From Favolaschia claudopus (lineage: Eukaryota > Basidiomycota > Agaricomycetes > Agaricales > Mycenaceae), in contig JAWWNJ010000001.1 of NCBI GenBank assembly GCA_037176885.1, forward strand, positions 248,001 through 312,000: a DNA stretch of 64,000 nucleotides. The letters run 5' to 3'. The translations under genes were made by a program, and so were the position numbers. Under the pieces are notes generated by a model. It had not been told where the DNA came from. It saw only the letters and a list, made by a program, of their open reading frames with translations, and did not search any database. Below are positions 35,226-45,312 of this stretch, piece by piece. Position 1 is the first letter of the stretch. The number at the start of each line of letters is the position of its first letter.

Positions 35226-37255
35226 ATGGCATCCCTACCTGAATCTCTTCCTTCCTTGCCTTCTAATGAATTGCCCTGGTCTACCAACGTAAACAGCGGT
35301 TATCAGGTTCTCAACGATGGATATGTTCGAGCAATCCAAGCCTTACAACAAGAAGCAAATGACTCTACGCGATACAATATCATATGCTCCAATATTATCA
35401 ATAATCTCCTCCCTGTCCTCGAAGGCATGGCACAAGAAGTACCATGGGATTGGATTGAGGCTACCGCCGAGGTTTTCGGTCCTCTAGTCTATGAGCTGAA
35501 GGTTGCCGCTCTTGCTTCAGAGGGAATGTGCGTCTAGATCTACCGAACTTCCCCTGCTCCACTAATCAATAAATAGAGAGCGGGAGAATATTGTTTTTCT
35601 CGAAACCGTTAGCCAAGAGCATACAGGAAAGCGAGGCCGGCCTCGGAAGCACATAGACCCACAGCATTTGAAAGAGGCCACCTCCTCTAACCGCAATATC
35701 AAGTTCGGAGCCCTGGCCGATGCCCTCCAAGTACACCGACATACTTTACGAAAGCGTCTGCGGGAGCTTGGCTTAGAAAAGCGGTTTCATGAAATAGACG
35801 ATGCTGATTTGGACGAGCTTACCCGCCAATACAAGGCCAAGAAACCCTCCTCTGGTCTTCGATATCTGCAAGGACACTTCCGACGCCACGGCCTCAGAGT
35901 CCAGCGCGAAAGGGCACGCCATTCTCTCCGCAGAGTTGACGCCCTTGGCCAGGCTCTTCGTACTCGACTTGCCATTCGCCGCCGCCGGTACACCGTTCCC
36001 CGCCCAAATTATCTGTGGCACTGCGACGGGCATCATAAACTTATCTGGTGGGGAATAGTGATTCACGGCTTCGTGGACGGCTATTCATCTCAAATATACG
36101 ATTTGCTAACCACTATTTAGATCGCCGGTCTCAAGGCCAGCACAAACAATCTTGCCGAAACTGTGCTGCAGGTATTCATGGAAGCAATTCGGACGTGGGG
36201 AACACCGTCCCGTACACGCGGAGATCACGGCGGAGAGAATACCAAGGTTGCAATTTGGATGGTAATGCATAGGGGACCTGGCCGCGCTTCATTCATGTGG
36301 GGCTCGTGAGTTTTCATTCGCTTGTGTTTGTCATTGACTGACTATCTTAGCTCTACCCGCAACACACGCATCGAACGTCTCTGGGTTGAGGTCGGCACCC
36401 AATTTGCCCGGCGTTGGAGAGGCTTCTTTACCCGGCTCGGGAGGCTCCATCGCCTCGACCGCAAGAACCAGAGCCATTTGTGGCTTCTACACCAATTGTT
36501 CTTGCAAGAAATCAACGAGGACTGTGCCGAGTTTCAGGATGAATGGAACCATCACCCTATTAGCGGGCGAATGACCAGTGACCAGAGTCCTCTGGTGAGT
36601 TTTGGCATCTCAGAATCTGCTGTAATATAAGTATTAATGCTTCATGCAGGACATGCGATACTTGGGCCAGCTTACCGGCGGTATTTACCGAGAAGATCCC
36701 TTGGACGCACTGGATCCGTTGGACGGTATTCATCCAGATGCTATAAACCGCTATTACGGAGCTGAGGGTAGAAGGCTACGCAGATCTCGAACCGCAACAG
36801 GTGCTGGCACATCGGAACTGGGCGCAGACGAGGACGAGGATGACGACGTAGAACCCTCTGAGCAAGAGGTGTTGGAGAACCGGATCGGAGAGGACATCGC
36901 TCAAAACATTCGCCACCAACCTGTGAAGGTTGCGCGACACCGCTCTCCATTCAAGGACAAGGAGCTCGAGGAACACTTTCTGGATTTACTCACAGAGCTC
37001 TTATCCAACCCCGAAGAAGATCTTCTACCTGAAGGCTACAGGGTGATTGCAGACGAGTGGGACGAGGCGGACTATCCCGAGGTGGAGGTTTTTCGGCCAG
37101 GCACAAAGGGGAAGGAGATCACCATTGTTCTTCCGCGCGAAGATTGGTTTCCGAGGGTTGTGCGGTGGGTGAAAGCAGTGGATCTCTTGTCCCGTGTCTT
37201 GCATGAGCTTGGTGATGGTGATTCGGATGCAGAAACTTCAGACGAGGACCCATAG
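35226..37255 (+). pseudogene. DDE transposase with integrase-like core (rve), splice donor lost
   Basis: Four or five exons. The N-terminal region is followed by a helix-turn-helix-like part (FGALADALQVHRHTLRKRL) and the core WHCDGHHKLIWWGIVIHGF. Candidate acids are D in HCDGHHK, D in GDHGGEN and E in NTRIERLW. The rest is RRWRGFFTRLGRLHRLDR, GRMTSDQSP and an acidic C-terminal domain. Between SSQ (ending 36093) and IAGLKASTNN (from 36121) only 27 nt remain. They hold a good branch point and acceptor (GCTAACCACTATTTAG), but a GT donor is missing and the frame runs into TAG at 36118-36120. The copy is probably defective. The family is abundant in mushrooms and distinct from Tc1, hAT and MULE. 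Confidence 0.75.
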
Positions 37256-37408
37256 AAAAAACCCATGTATTATCAATACGTCGCGATGTATACTGCGTAC
37301 TCAATTGAGCTACTTGTATTAAACGAGCAGCTTGAGAGATGCGGAATGGATGCGGGACCTTTATGAGGAACGTTAAATCCAGAATACAGGCGGTGATATG
37401 GATAGAAT

Positions 37409-38640
37409 ACTTACCAGCAACTGTCGGGGGTGTGGGCAAAGCGAATGGAACCCGCATGGAAACAGCATCGTAGAAGCCGAGTGCGATGTTTCGGAACACA
37501 GGGGAGGCCTCCAGCGGTGCTGGAGGCAAGTTAGAGCAAGTGATTAGACGAAGATTTGAGGAAGAAAAAGACCTTTACCTGCAGAAAGTAGAATTTCCTC
37601 TTCTGTCATGAAAACGAAGCGCGAGAAGGGGCCTTCGGCGAAACTGGAAGGGCCAGAGCACCATGGCATTGAAGGGAGACCTATACATCTTCCAAATGAA
37701 TGTTAGATCAAGGAATGAGCCGAAGATTTGGAGGAGAAACTCACTGTGTTTGATGAATGCTTTCATCTTGGTGGTGGGAAAAGGTACCGGTGCAAGCGCG
37801 GAAACGGCGGCGACGACGGCCGTTTCGATGTCGTAGAGCGCAGGAGGGGCCTTTAAATCTTCAAACCGAGTCATACACCAAGGCAAAAGACCAAGATTTG
37901 GATGAGAAACTCACCGGGGTTGGGAGATGCCCATTTTGATGGGTGGGTACAAAGGCTAGGGTGCATGCACGAAGATGGCAGCAATGACGACGATTTCGAG
38001 GTGCCAGAGCACGGAGGCGACCCCCGGCGCTGTTAAGAACAGCTTAGAACCAGTGAAAAGGCAAAAAATTGAGCAAGACACAAACCTTTGTCTACACATG
38101 TAGGATTTCCTTTTCCGGCATACAAACGACGTGCGCGCGGGGTTTCGGTGAGGTCGGCGGCGCCACAAGCAATACGAGATTGAAGGTAGGCTGGCAGACC
38201 TTCAGAACGAATGTTTGATCAAGGAAAAGGACAAAGATTTGAATGAAAAACTCACCATATTTGACAGAAGCCTATTTTGATGGGTGGGAGAAAAGGAATG
38301 GTGCACAACCGAAAACGGCACCAACGAACGCCGTCCTGATATTCTAGAGCAAAGGAGGAGTGCCTAAACCTTCGAAACAAATGTTAGGCCAAGGGAAAAC
38401 ACGAAGATTTGAATGAGAAACTCACCAGGTTTGTCACATGCCTATTTTGATGGGTGGGGTAAAAGGAAGGGTGCACAACCGAAAACGGCAGAGGCGAACG
38501 CCGTTTCGATGTTCTAGGACGAGAGGAGGGTTCCCAGACCTTCGGAACGAATGCTGGAATAAGACAAAACACAAAGAATTGGTTGAGAAACTCACATTTT
38601 GCCCTATAGCCATATCAAAGCTTTCCACCCCAAATCAAGC
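37409..38640 (-). pseudogene. Decayed gene made of tandem 170-bp exon-intron units
   Basis: On the minus strand, splice donors recur at about 37411, 37574, 37741, 37911, 38252, 38422 and 38592, a spacing of about 170 bp. One unit near 38080 is diverged. The best units have a 114-nt exon and a 56-57-nt intron, similar over exon and intron alike (38539-38426 and 38369-38256). The clearest translation is APPALYDIETAVVAAVSALA followed by PVPFPTTKMKAFIKH; other units carry related peptides with stops in every frame. This looks like internal amplification of one exon-intron unit in a gene that then decayed. No domain is recognised. Confidence 0.55.
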
Positions 38641-39688
38641 TTCCTCCCATCGAATCTCTGAGGAGGAACGACTTCATAGAGTGTTTGGGAAGTAAAAGAA
38701 ACTCGATTCGTCGCCAAAGATGCCCAGAAACACGCCGAAATAGCCCGAGGAAGCTCAGCAAGTCCAGGCGTATATGGGGTTTTTATATATCAAACGAACC
38801 TCAATGAGAGTAAATTTTGATATATTGTGGCCTATGGGCGAGAGTCAGATTGATGGCATCAGTACCTGCCAAATGAGCAGGAATGATGGTTGCGCACCTG
38901 GGTTTGCGCTCCCCCGGCGCGAATCGCCGCCGCTGGTCGGTTGGCGCACGATGACGGGAGCCTGACGGGGGCGCGCTTGATTTGATGATCATTGTTGACG
39001 GATATTATGATTACGTGCCCCCATCATTTTGCTTCCTGCCTCTTCTCACCGCCGCTCCCTTTCGCTGCCGCCGCTTCCCCTGGCCCTCCAGCCTCTTGAA
39101 ACTTCATCCAGATGTGCATATACCTTCCTTCAACGGCTACCGCTCCCCAAAGTGCCACAATACGCGTCAAAACTTCGCCGTACTCTCCTCAATTCCTGGG
39201 CCAATCCGGCGATGCATTGGCCTCAATTCTGCTCTCCCGCTCTCAACAACGCAGGGGGTGCTGCTCATGTACCCCCTGTAGGCTCTCCCTTCACGATGTC
39301 TCCCAAGATGTCTTCGATCGTGCGCTTTTTCGATTCGCGACCCGCCCGCCCCGCCGCTTATCTAATATCGGCGCCTTCCGTACCCTACATCCTCTGATCA
39401 CACCTTGCCCGGTTGTATTTCTGTGTCACTTATCCGTCTATGGTATTCCGCCGCCCTTCTCCGCCTCGTTCGCGCCTATTCGGTTCGCCGCGCTCGATTT
39501 CCCCCTTTCCGCGCTTTCCCTTGTGCGCCCGTCGGGTGTCGTCGGTCGGGGCAGCCTCAGCCCCCTTCTTCTCATACATGCTCATTCTCCGTGCGCGGGT
39601 TTTCTCCGCTGCATTCCCTCCGCTATCTGCTTTTTTTTTCTTTCTTCTATTTTATATTCCGTTTTCGGCAGCGATGCATACCTGTACT

Positions 39689-39738
39689 GGATTCGTCGCT
39701 GGCCGAATCACGCAGCTTTTGAAAAAGCAGCATAATTC
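39689..39738 (+). repeat. 50-bp direct repeat, left copy
   Basis: A 50-bp sequence beginning GGATTCGTCGCTGGCCGAAT ends exactly where the first pseudo-LTR begins. It recurs in the same orientation, identical as read, at 49620-49669. Confidence 0.92.
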
Positions 39739-40290
39739 CTCCGGGTCCTCGCTCGACGCTCCCCTCGGATTTCGAAAATTGAAGGAGTTTTATTTGAGAT
39801 GTCCCTCATTAATTACATCGTGAATTTTACTACGTGAATCGTCGAGCTACCTCCATTGTTCCGATTTACACTCCGGGTCCCGGCTATTTTCCCGTCCTTA
39901 ACCGGACATCTGCCAATCACAGACCTTGCGAGAGTAAGATTTACCTGTAAACATTCATCATAAGACAACCCAGGTTACATGCCAGGACCTGGATCAGAAA
40001 TGAGTTTGTTAAAAATGAGGCGTTGCGGAACCGCGTTGAGTTCAATTCTTGAATTCCGCGAAGAACCCTTCGGCGCGAATTACCCTAGACAGTTTATGTC
40101 AAACGGGTAATCATCACCGTGGTAAATATAAAGGGAATCACGCCACCTGACGAGTCTTTTTCGACGAAACGTTGCGCGCCCCAACGTCGTGGCCCCGCTT
40201 CATCGACCCCCCCACTCTCTGGCATCTACAGGCAAGCTCACAGGACCCTGCGGGTCCTGATCGCAGTCGCTCGCGTTACTCGCTCCCGCC
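39738..40290 (+). repeat. Pseudo-LTR, left copy
   Basis: Starts CCTCCGGGTCCTCGCTCGAC and ends CGCTCCCGCC. It matches 43782-44334 at constant offset. It contains the hammerhead at 40142-40193 and probably the promoter. Confidence 0.92.
40142..40193 (+). ncRNA. Type I hammerhead ribozyme in left pseudo-LTR
   Basis: All core parts are in order. Stem I is GCCAC paired with GTGGC. The core is CTGACGA. Stem II is GTC / GAC with loop TTTTTC. The second core element is GAAA. Stem III is CGTTG / CAACG with loop CGCGCCC. Cleavage is expected after the TC at 40187-40188. Hammerheads in Penelope pseudo-LTRs are established knowledge. Activity of this one is inferred from the intact core. Confidence 0.88.
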
Positions 40291-40462
40291 TTAACCCCCC
40301 GTTTCGCACCCTGAGCATTCCCACCGCTCCCACACCCACCACTTTTTTTCCTGCCAACCCCGCCCTCACACCGGCGACGTATCGGCACCAAAAGTCTTCT
40401 GTACACCCCGCACACCTTCTGTGCCGCTTTTTTGGTCTCCTCTTGCCTCTTAAAGCTCTGTT

Positions 40463-41663
40463 ATGTCAACTCCGGCCCCCATGGAAGTCGACACCCACCA
40501 AAACTCTCGCTCCTCGGGCTCACGGTCTAACAAGCGACCCCGAGATACTGGTGACGGCTCCCCCTCCGGAGCACCACCGGCCAAGCGTTCGGCTGCTGCT
40601 GCTGCAGTAGCTCCTGCCTCGGTACCCCTGGTATCTTTGGCCCCCACTGCTACGGACTGGATGCGGCATGTACAGCGCCAATCTGGTAGCTTCCGCGTCC
40701 CCCCTCTTGCAGTCCTGGAAGGGATGGAGACGGTTCGTGACTCAGCGCTCTCGGGATTTGACCGCAACCTCTCCTCCCTCCAGAAAGCCCTGGTCGCTGC
40801 TATCCGCTTTGACCAGGCATCCGAGAACGGTGCAGTGCCATCTCTCATCGGTAACACGATGAAGCTGCCTGCTCCCCAGCTGCTCAAAGACACGCCTAGC
40901 CTTGACGAGGTCGAAGCTGTCGCGGCTGCACGGGAAAAAGCTGTCTCGGATCTCAGCACCGTCCATACCTCAGCCTCCACTTATGTGAAGGCTATCTATG
41001 AGGCACAAGTTGCACGTTACCGTGCAGCTACGGTTGTTGAGACCTGCGCCGCGTCTTACGCTGACGAGCTCACGAGCTTTGTCAAGGATATTATCCAGCG
41101 CAGAGACGGCCCGGAAGGCGATGTCCATATTTGGGATAATTGCATCGCCTTCTTGCGTTCCGAGTCCGTTCTGGATTTCCAGAACCTTGGCTATAACTAT
41201 ACCGCCAGGCTCCGCAAGGAGGAACTCGAGAAAGAAGCTAAAGCAAGCGCGCTTGACATTGCACGTGCTGAAGCTGAAATCGCAAATGCCGCCCGTACGG
41301 TTGAGGAGCTTGTGAAGGAAGCAACAGGTGCTGCCGAATCTCGTGCGTTACCTGCCTTCTCTCCCTCATTACCGTCCGTTGACCTCGTTTCTTATAACAT
41401 GCTATTTAGGCATCAAAGAGCTCGAGAAGCAACTCCAGCAGCTTCGGCAGGCCCAAGTCCAGACCCCACGTCGGAATGGACCACGCCCCCCTCGCAAGCC
41501 GGCCGCCGCCGCTCCAAAGCCGCCGCCGGCGAAGGGGAATGCCAAGCGCCCGAACGGTCCCGCCGTCGCCGTCGCCGCCACCGCAGGCGGCAGCAAGGCA
41601 ACCAATGCGGAGAAGAAGACACAGTACAAGGGCAAGGGGAAAGCACCTCAGAACGCTGCTTAA
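40463..41663 (+). CDS. Penelope ORF1, spliced coiled-coil / basic protein
   Basis: Exons 40463-41342 and 41410-41663 over a 67-bp intron (GTGCGT...TTTAG) give 377 residues. The N-terminus is Ser/Pro/basic (KRPRDTGDGSPSG), the middle is helical with heptad-like segments, and exon 2 begins GIKELEKQLQQLRQAQ, a coiled coil, before a Lys/Ala/Pro-rich tail. It may bind nucleic acid as other ORF1 proteins do. The spliced frame is clearly more protein-like after the junction than the unspliced one. A retained intron inside a retroelement is unusual but known for PLEs. Confidence 0.7.
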
Positions 41664-41803
41664 TAACCCCAAACCCTGATACCCATGTCTTAAATTGGGT
41701 GAGTCCTGCCGGTGTACGATTCCATCATCATCGGCCTGACTCGTATCCTCCCCAGTTTTTCGCCGCCTCTCCGGACGTTCGTATAAAATTCATTATCAGT
41801 AAA

Positions 41804-43723
41804 ATGTCGTCGTTATATTTTGATACACGGTTGATAAATCGATCATTTCATAATTTGACGGACATCCGGCTCAAGCCTGGACAGGAAAAGATCCTGGCAC
41901 TCAACCCGAAGTTTACACCTCGGCCTAGGCCTACTAAAACTTCGGCGGTGCTTCAAAGCTATGATGATTTTACCCGTCGTCTCCGACTTCGCATCGAAAA
42001 AGATAACGAGAAGCGGATAGACTTACGAGATCACTTTGGTGTTGAGAATGCGAACTTTACTTTTGTACCCAAGTTCCACATTCCTGAGCCCAATGCCCAA
42101 GGGCCACCCTTAATCGATTGCATTGAAGCCGCGTTGGCTAAAACCCGCAGCCAAATTGAAGTCGAAGTGATGGGCCGGCAAATGTTATTTGTACGCCCCA
42201 ACATTCGGGATGAAGATCTCAAAACGTTACTGAAACTCTTATCGGATAACAGCATCCTTGCCGTACCAGCAGATAAGAACTTAGGTATATGTCTTGTGAC
42301 CGCTGAATGGTATCACAAAACGGCCACCGGCCTACTGGAGAATGCATCTTATGTAGAGGCAGAACCAATTCATTGGTTATTGACTCAGACGCTGGAATTT
42401 ATTATGAAGAAGGCTAAGCATCTTCTTAATCGACAGCAATTCGTCTGGTTAATGGCTCCAATTCTGGAGTCCCGTGAAAAGGTTCCAGTACTCAAAGTGA
42501 TCCCAAAAATTCATAAGTCCCCAGCTTCCGGTCGACCTATTGTCCCGGGATTCAACACCCTGCTGGAAAATGCTTCAGCATGGGTTGACTACCAGATCAA
42601 GCCCTTGCTTAATCGATTTCCCTGGATCCTTCCAGACTCTAAATCGTTTTGTCGGGATCTTCACAACGTGAAAATCCCTCGAGGTCAGAATATTTGGCTG
42701 GTCACCGGCGATATTGTTGCAATGTATCCAAACATCCCCATAGACGATGGGATAGCGAACATTGCCTCTATCCTTGAAGTGCCGCTTGTACCGTTCAACG
42801 ATATGAGTGACGCCATGAATATGGACTTCAAAACATTGAAGGAGTTGACTTTGCTCTTACTCCGATTTGTGCTGAAGTACAATTACGTTTCTTTTGCGGG
42901 AAAAACGTACCAACAAGTTATTGGTACAGCCATGGGAACAGCATGTGCACCTACATATGCCAACCTTTTCTTGGCCCCGCTGGAAGAAATTGTTCTGAAA
43001 GATATGGCGAGCTCTTTGCTCTTCTATCGTCGCTTCATTGATGACACATTTGCCATTATCCACGGTACAATGGATGATGTTCGCGACTTTCAGACACGAA
43101 TTGGCACCCTCCATCCAAACATGAAGTTTGAATGGGCGGCGTCTAGGCTTCATCTGCCTTTTCTGGATGTTCTCGTTCAGCTTGAACTTGACCGCGGAAC
43201 CCCGGCAATATTGCCTCAGTTCCGTGTTGTGACAAATGTCTACCAGAAAATGTTGAACGCCTACTTGTATATCCCCTGGAATTCATGCCACTCTTTGAAC
43301 TCCAAGCGTGCTTGGATCAAAGGTGAGCTGGTTCGATACATTCGGATCTGCTCTCGCGAGCAGGATTTTGCTGAGATTCGGTTAAAATTCTTTAAACGTC
43401 TCCGCGAACGTGGCTATCCGGGGATTTGGCTCCAACGTACCTTTGAGGAAGTGAAATACTCAGTTGAGCGCCCGTATGCGCTCAAACCCACTGCACCTGC
43501 AGATGGGGACTTTGAATTCCACGTCCTCAAGCTCACCCACAATCCAATTTGGGACGAGATCAATCTCGGGCCCATTTGGCGCGAACTGGAGGAGACATGG
43601 AAGTTATCGGACTGTGGCTATTCCGATTTCCATTTCATGGCTTCTTTCAAAAAACCAGCAGCGCTGGGTGACAGGTTGAATGTCAACAACCGAGAGACGT
43701 TGCAGACTTACCACGAGTTATAG
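41804..43723 (+). CDS. Penelope reverse transcriptase (ORF2)
   Basis: RT of about 640 residues if begun at the ATG at 41804; the same frame is open back to 40463. Motifs: KVPVLKVIPKIHKSPASGRP, motif A VTGDIVAMYPNIPIDDG, motif B GTAMGTACAPTYANLFL, motif C YRRFIDDTFAII, then FLDVLVQLE and the PLE-type C-terminal region with CHSLNSKRAWIKGEL. No GIY-YIG domain follows. The catalytic acids are present and no stop interrupts, so this copy could be active. It shares ancestry with telomerase-like RTs. Expression could be by a separate start or by fusion to unspliced ORF1. Confidence 0.93.
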   Translation: MSSLYFDTRLINRSFHNLTDIRLKPGQEKILALNPKFTPRPRPTKTSAVLQSYDDFTRRLRLRIEKDNEKRIDLRDHFGVENANFTFVPKFHIPEPNAQGPPLIDCIEAALAKTRSQIEVEVMGRQMLFVRPNIRDEDLKTLLKLLSDNSILAVPADKNLGICLVTAEWYHKTATGLLENASYVEAEPIHWLLTQTLEFIMKKAKHLLNRQQFVWLMAPILESREKVPVLKVIPKIHKSPASGRPIVPGFNTLLENASAWVDYQIKPLLNRFPWILPDSKSFCRDLHNVKIPRGQNIWLVTGDIVAMYPNIPIDDGIANIASILEVPLVPFNDMSDAMNMDFKTLKELTLLLLRFVLKYNYVSFAGKTYQQVIGTAMGTACAPTYANLFLAPLEEIVLKDMASSLLFYRRFIDDTFAIIHGTMDDVRDFQTRIGTLHPNMKFEWAASRLHLPFLDVLVQLELDRGTPAILPQFRVVTNVYQKMLNAYLYIPWNSCHSLNSKRAWIKGELVRYIRICSREQDFAEIRLKFFKRLRERGYPGIWLQRTFEEVKYSVERPYALKPTAPADGDFEFHVLKLTHNPIWDEINLGPIWRELEETWKLSDCGYSDFHFMASFKKPAALGDRLNVNNRETLQTYHEL

Positions 43724-43781
43724 TGGCATCCGTTTAGAACTCTTTTTTCTCAATCCTCCGTCCGCGCCATCGCTGCGGGCC

Positions 43782-44334
43782 CCTCCGGGTCCTCGCTCGA
43801 CGCTCCCCTCGGATTTCGAAAATTGAAGGAGTTTTATTTGAGATGTCCCTCATTAATTACATCGTGAATTTTACTACGTGAATCGTCGAGCTACCTCCAT
43901 TGTTCCGATTTACACTCCGGGTCCCGGCTATTTTCCCGTCCTTAACCGGACATCTGCCAATCACAGACCTTGCGAGAGTAAGATTTACCTGTAAACATTC
44001 ATCATAAGACAACCCAGGTTACATGCCAGGACCTGGATCAGAAATGAGTTTGTTAAAAATGAGGCGTTGCGGAACCGCGTTGAGTTCAATTCTTGAATTC
44101 CGCGAAGAACCCTTCGGCGCGAATTACCCTAGACAGTTTATGTCAAACGGGTAATCATCACCGTGGTAAATATAAAGGGAATCACGCCACCTGACGAGTC
44201 TTTTTCGACGAAACGTTGCGCGCCCCAACGTCGTGGCCCCGCTTCATCGACCCCCCCACTCTCTGGCATCTACAGGCAAGCTCACAGGACCCTGCGGGTC
44301 CTGATCGCAGTCGCTCGCGTTACTCGCTCCCGCC
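43782..44334 (+). repeat. Pseudo-LTR, right copy
   Basis: Direct copy of 39738-40290, beginning 59 bp after the reverse transcriptase stop codon. Confidence 0.92.
44186..44237 (+). ncRNA. Type I hammerhead ribozyme in right pseudo-LTR
   Basis: Identical to the copy at 40142-40193, with the same three stems and invariant core. Cleavage at both sites would release a unit-length RNA of 4044 nt. Confidence 0.88.
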
Positions 44335-44337
44335 GAC

Positions 44338-44751
44338 TGGGCGCTTAATGGGCGCTTGTTCACTTAATCAGAAAAAAAATGTTCGATTGCAAGCTCTGGA
44401 AGGAAGAGGGCAAAGCTTTGGGGCGGAATATACTCTAACAAGGCAACTAGTTTGTCTAGGGTCAGAATCTATTCAAAAAAAAGCTCAGATAAAGACTTTA
44501 AAGAAGTTGCACCAAAGTCACCAGAAAGTGGAGTAAATCTCAGTGAGTGCTCAACTCGGTGTTCACTTGGCGCTGTTTTTCTCTTACAATATCTTGATCT
44601 GTGGGCCGTTTCCCGAATCAACGACACATTATCATTCGGTGAGGTCCCCACACTCTGTCCGAAAGCTCAGATCTACAGAAAATCGACTGAAGGTCGCTAT
44701 CGACGCAGTTTTGTCTGACAGTGACGCCACTTAGCGCCCGTTAGGCGCCCA
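44338..44751. mobile_element. Possible MITE with TGGGCGC ends
   Basis: The left end TGGGCGCTTAATGGGCGCTT and the complement of the right end (TGGGCGCCTAACGGGCGCTA) are imperfect inverted repeats. It lies 3 bp after the Penelope element. No target duplication was found and nothing is coded. Confidence 0.45.
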
Positions 44752-45312
44752 TCATACTGGCTTCCGCATTTCTCATCCCGTTGGCCACAATCTGGCTGTC
44801 GGAATCTCTCAGTCAAATTTAGACCATCCTCATTTTCTTATCCTGTGAGTCAGATTTCCCAGAATAAGCTCCGGGGCAGTACCCGAAGGACATTTTGCTC
44901 CAACGCGCCCAATTTGGCAATCTCGGGAGAGCGAGCCGGTGTGACATTCGTGACACTCTTGCTTTCTTCCTCGATGGCCTCGCGCGTCGTACGGTATTTC
45001 TCGCCGCTCCCGATGGCAATTCACAACATGAATCTCTTGAGATTGACTGTGGGCCGAGTCTGAGTCACTTTTAGGTTGTCTAGCGTCCCCGAACCGCATG
45101 TATCGACAACTATATCATGAAATCTTCGTACTCCCTAAACTGCCTATTCTTGGTCTCTTCAACTCAACTCTCGTATCTGGAACTCGGCCACGGGGCTCAA
45201 ATATTTTGCTCTCAACGTCTTTTAGCCGTCTAAGGAGCAGGATATGGTTCCAGGCTCCTGTTTCCTTTTTCCGCGCCGCGGCGTCGAATCCTAGGCCCTG
45301 GTGGATCCAGGG
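44752..45312 (-). pseudogene. Gene fragment, unknown
   Basis: The minus strand contains one protein-like piece, YRTTREAIEEESKSVTNVTP followed by ARSPEIAKLGALEQNVLRVL (about 44990-44870). Frames around it are broken. It lies between the Penelope element and element B. It may be captured or transduced host sequence. The family is not recognised. Confidence 0.35.

Larger units (their letters stand above)
39738..44334 (+). mobile_element. Penelope-like retroelement (Coprina/Athena-like)
   Basis: Two 553-bp direct repeats (pseudo-LTRs, constant offset 4044 bp) flank a coding region with a spliced ORF1 and a Penelope-type reverse transcriptase. There is no GIY-YIG endonuclease, so it resembles the endonuclease-deficient PLEs known from basidiomycetes. 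Each pseudo-LTR carries a hammerhead ribozyme. Confidence 0.9.

Noticed and set aside
39112..39735. 207-residue frame as a gene of the outer element
   Set aside because: Several overlapping frames are equally open in a pyrimidine-rich stretch; no domain or splice structure was seen.
40463..43723. One 1086-residue Penelope protein as the sole product
   Set aside because: After 41342 the spliced frame (KELEKQLQQLRQ) is clearly the protein-like one. The fused frame is treated only as a possible isoform.
39738..44334. Direct 553-bp repeats as LTRs of a Gypsy/Copia element
   Set aside because: No gag-protease-integrase, primer-binding site or polypurine tract. The RT is Penelope-type and the repeats hold hammerheads, which fits pseudo-LTRs.
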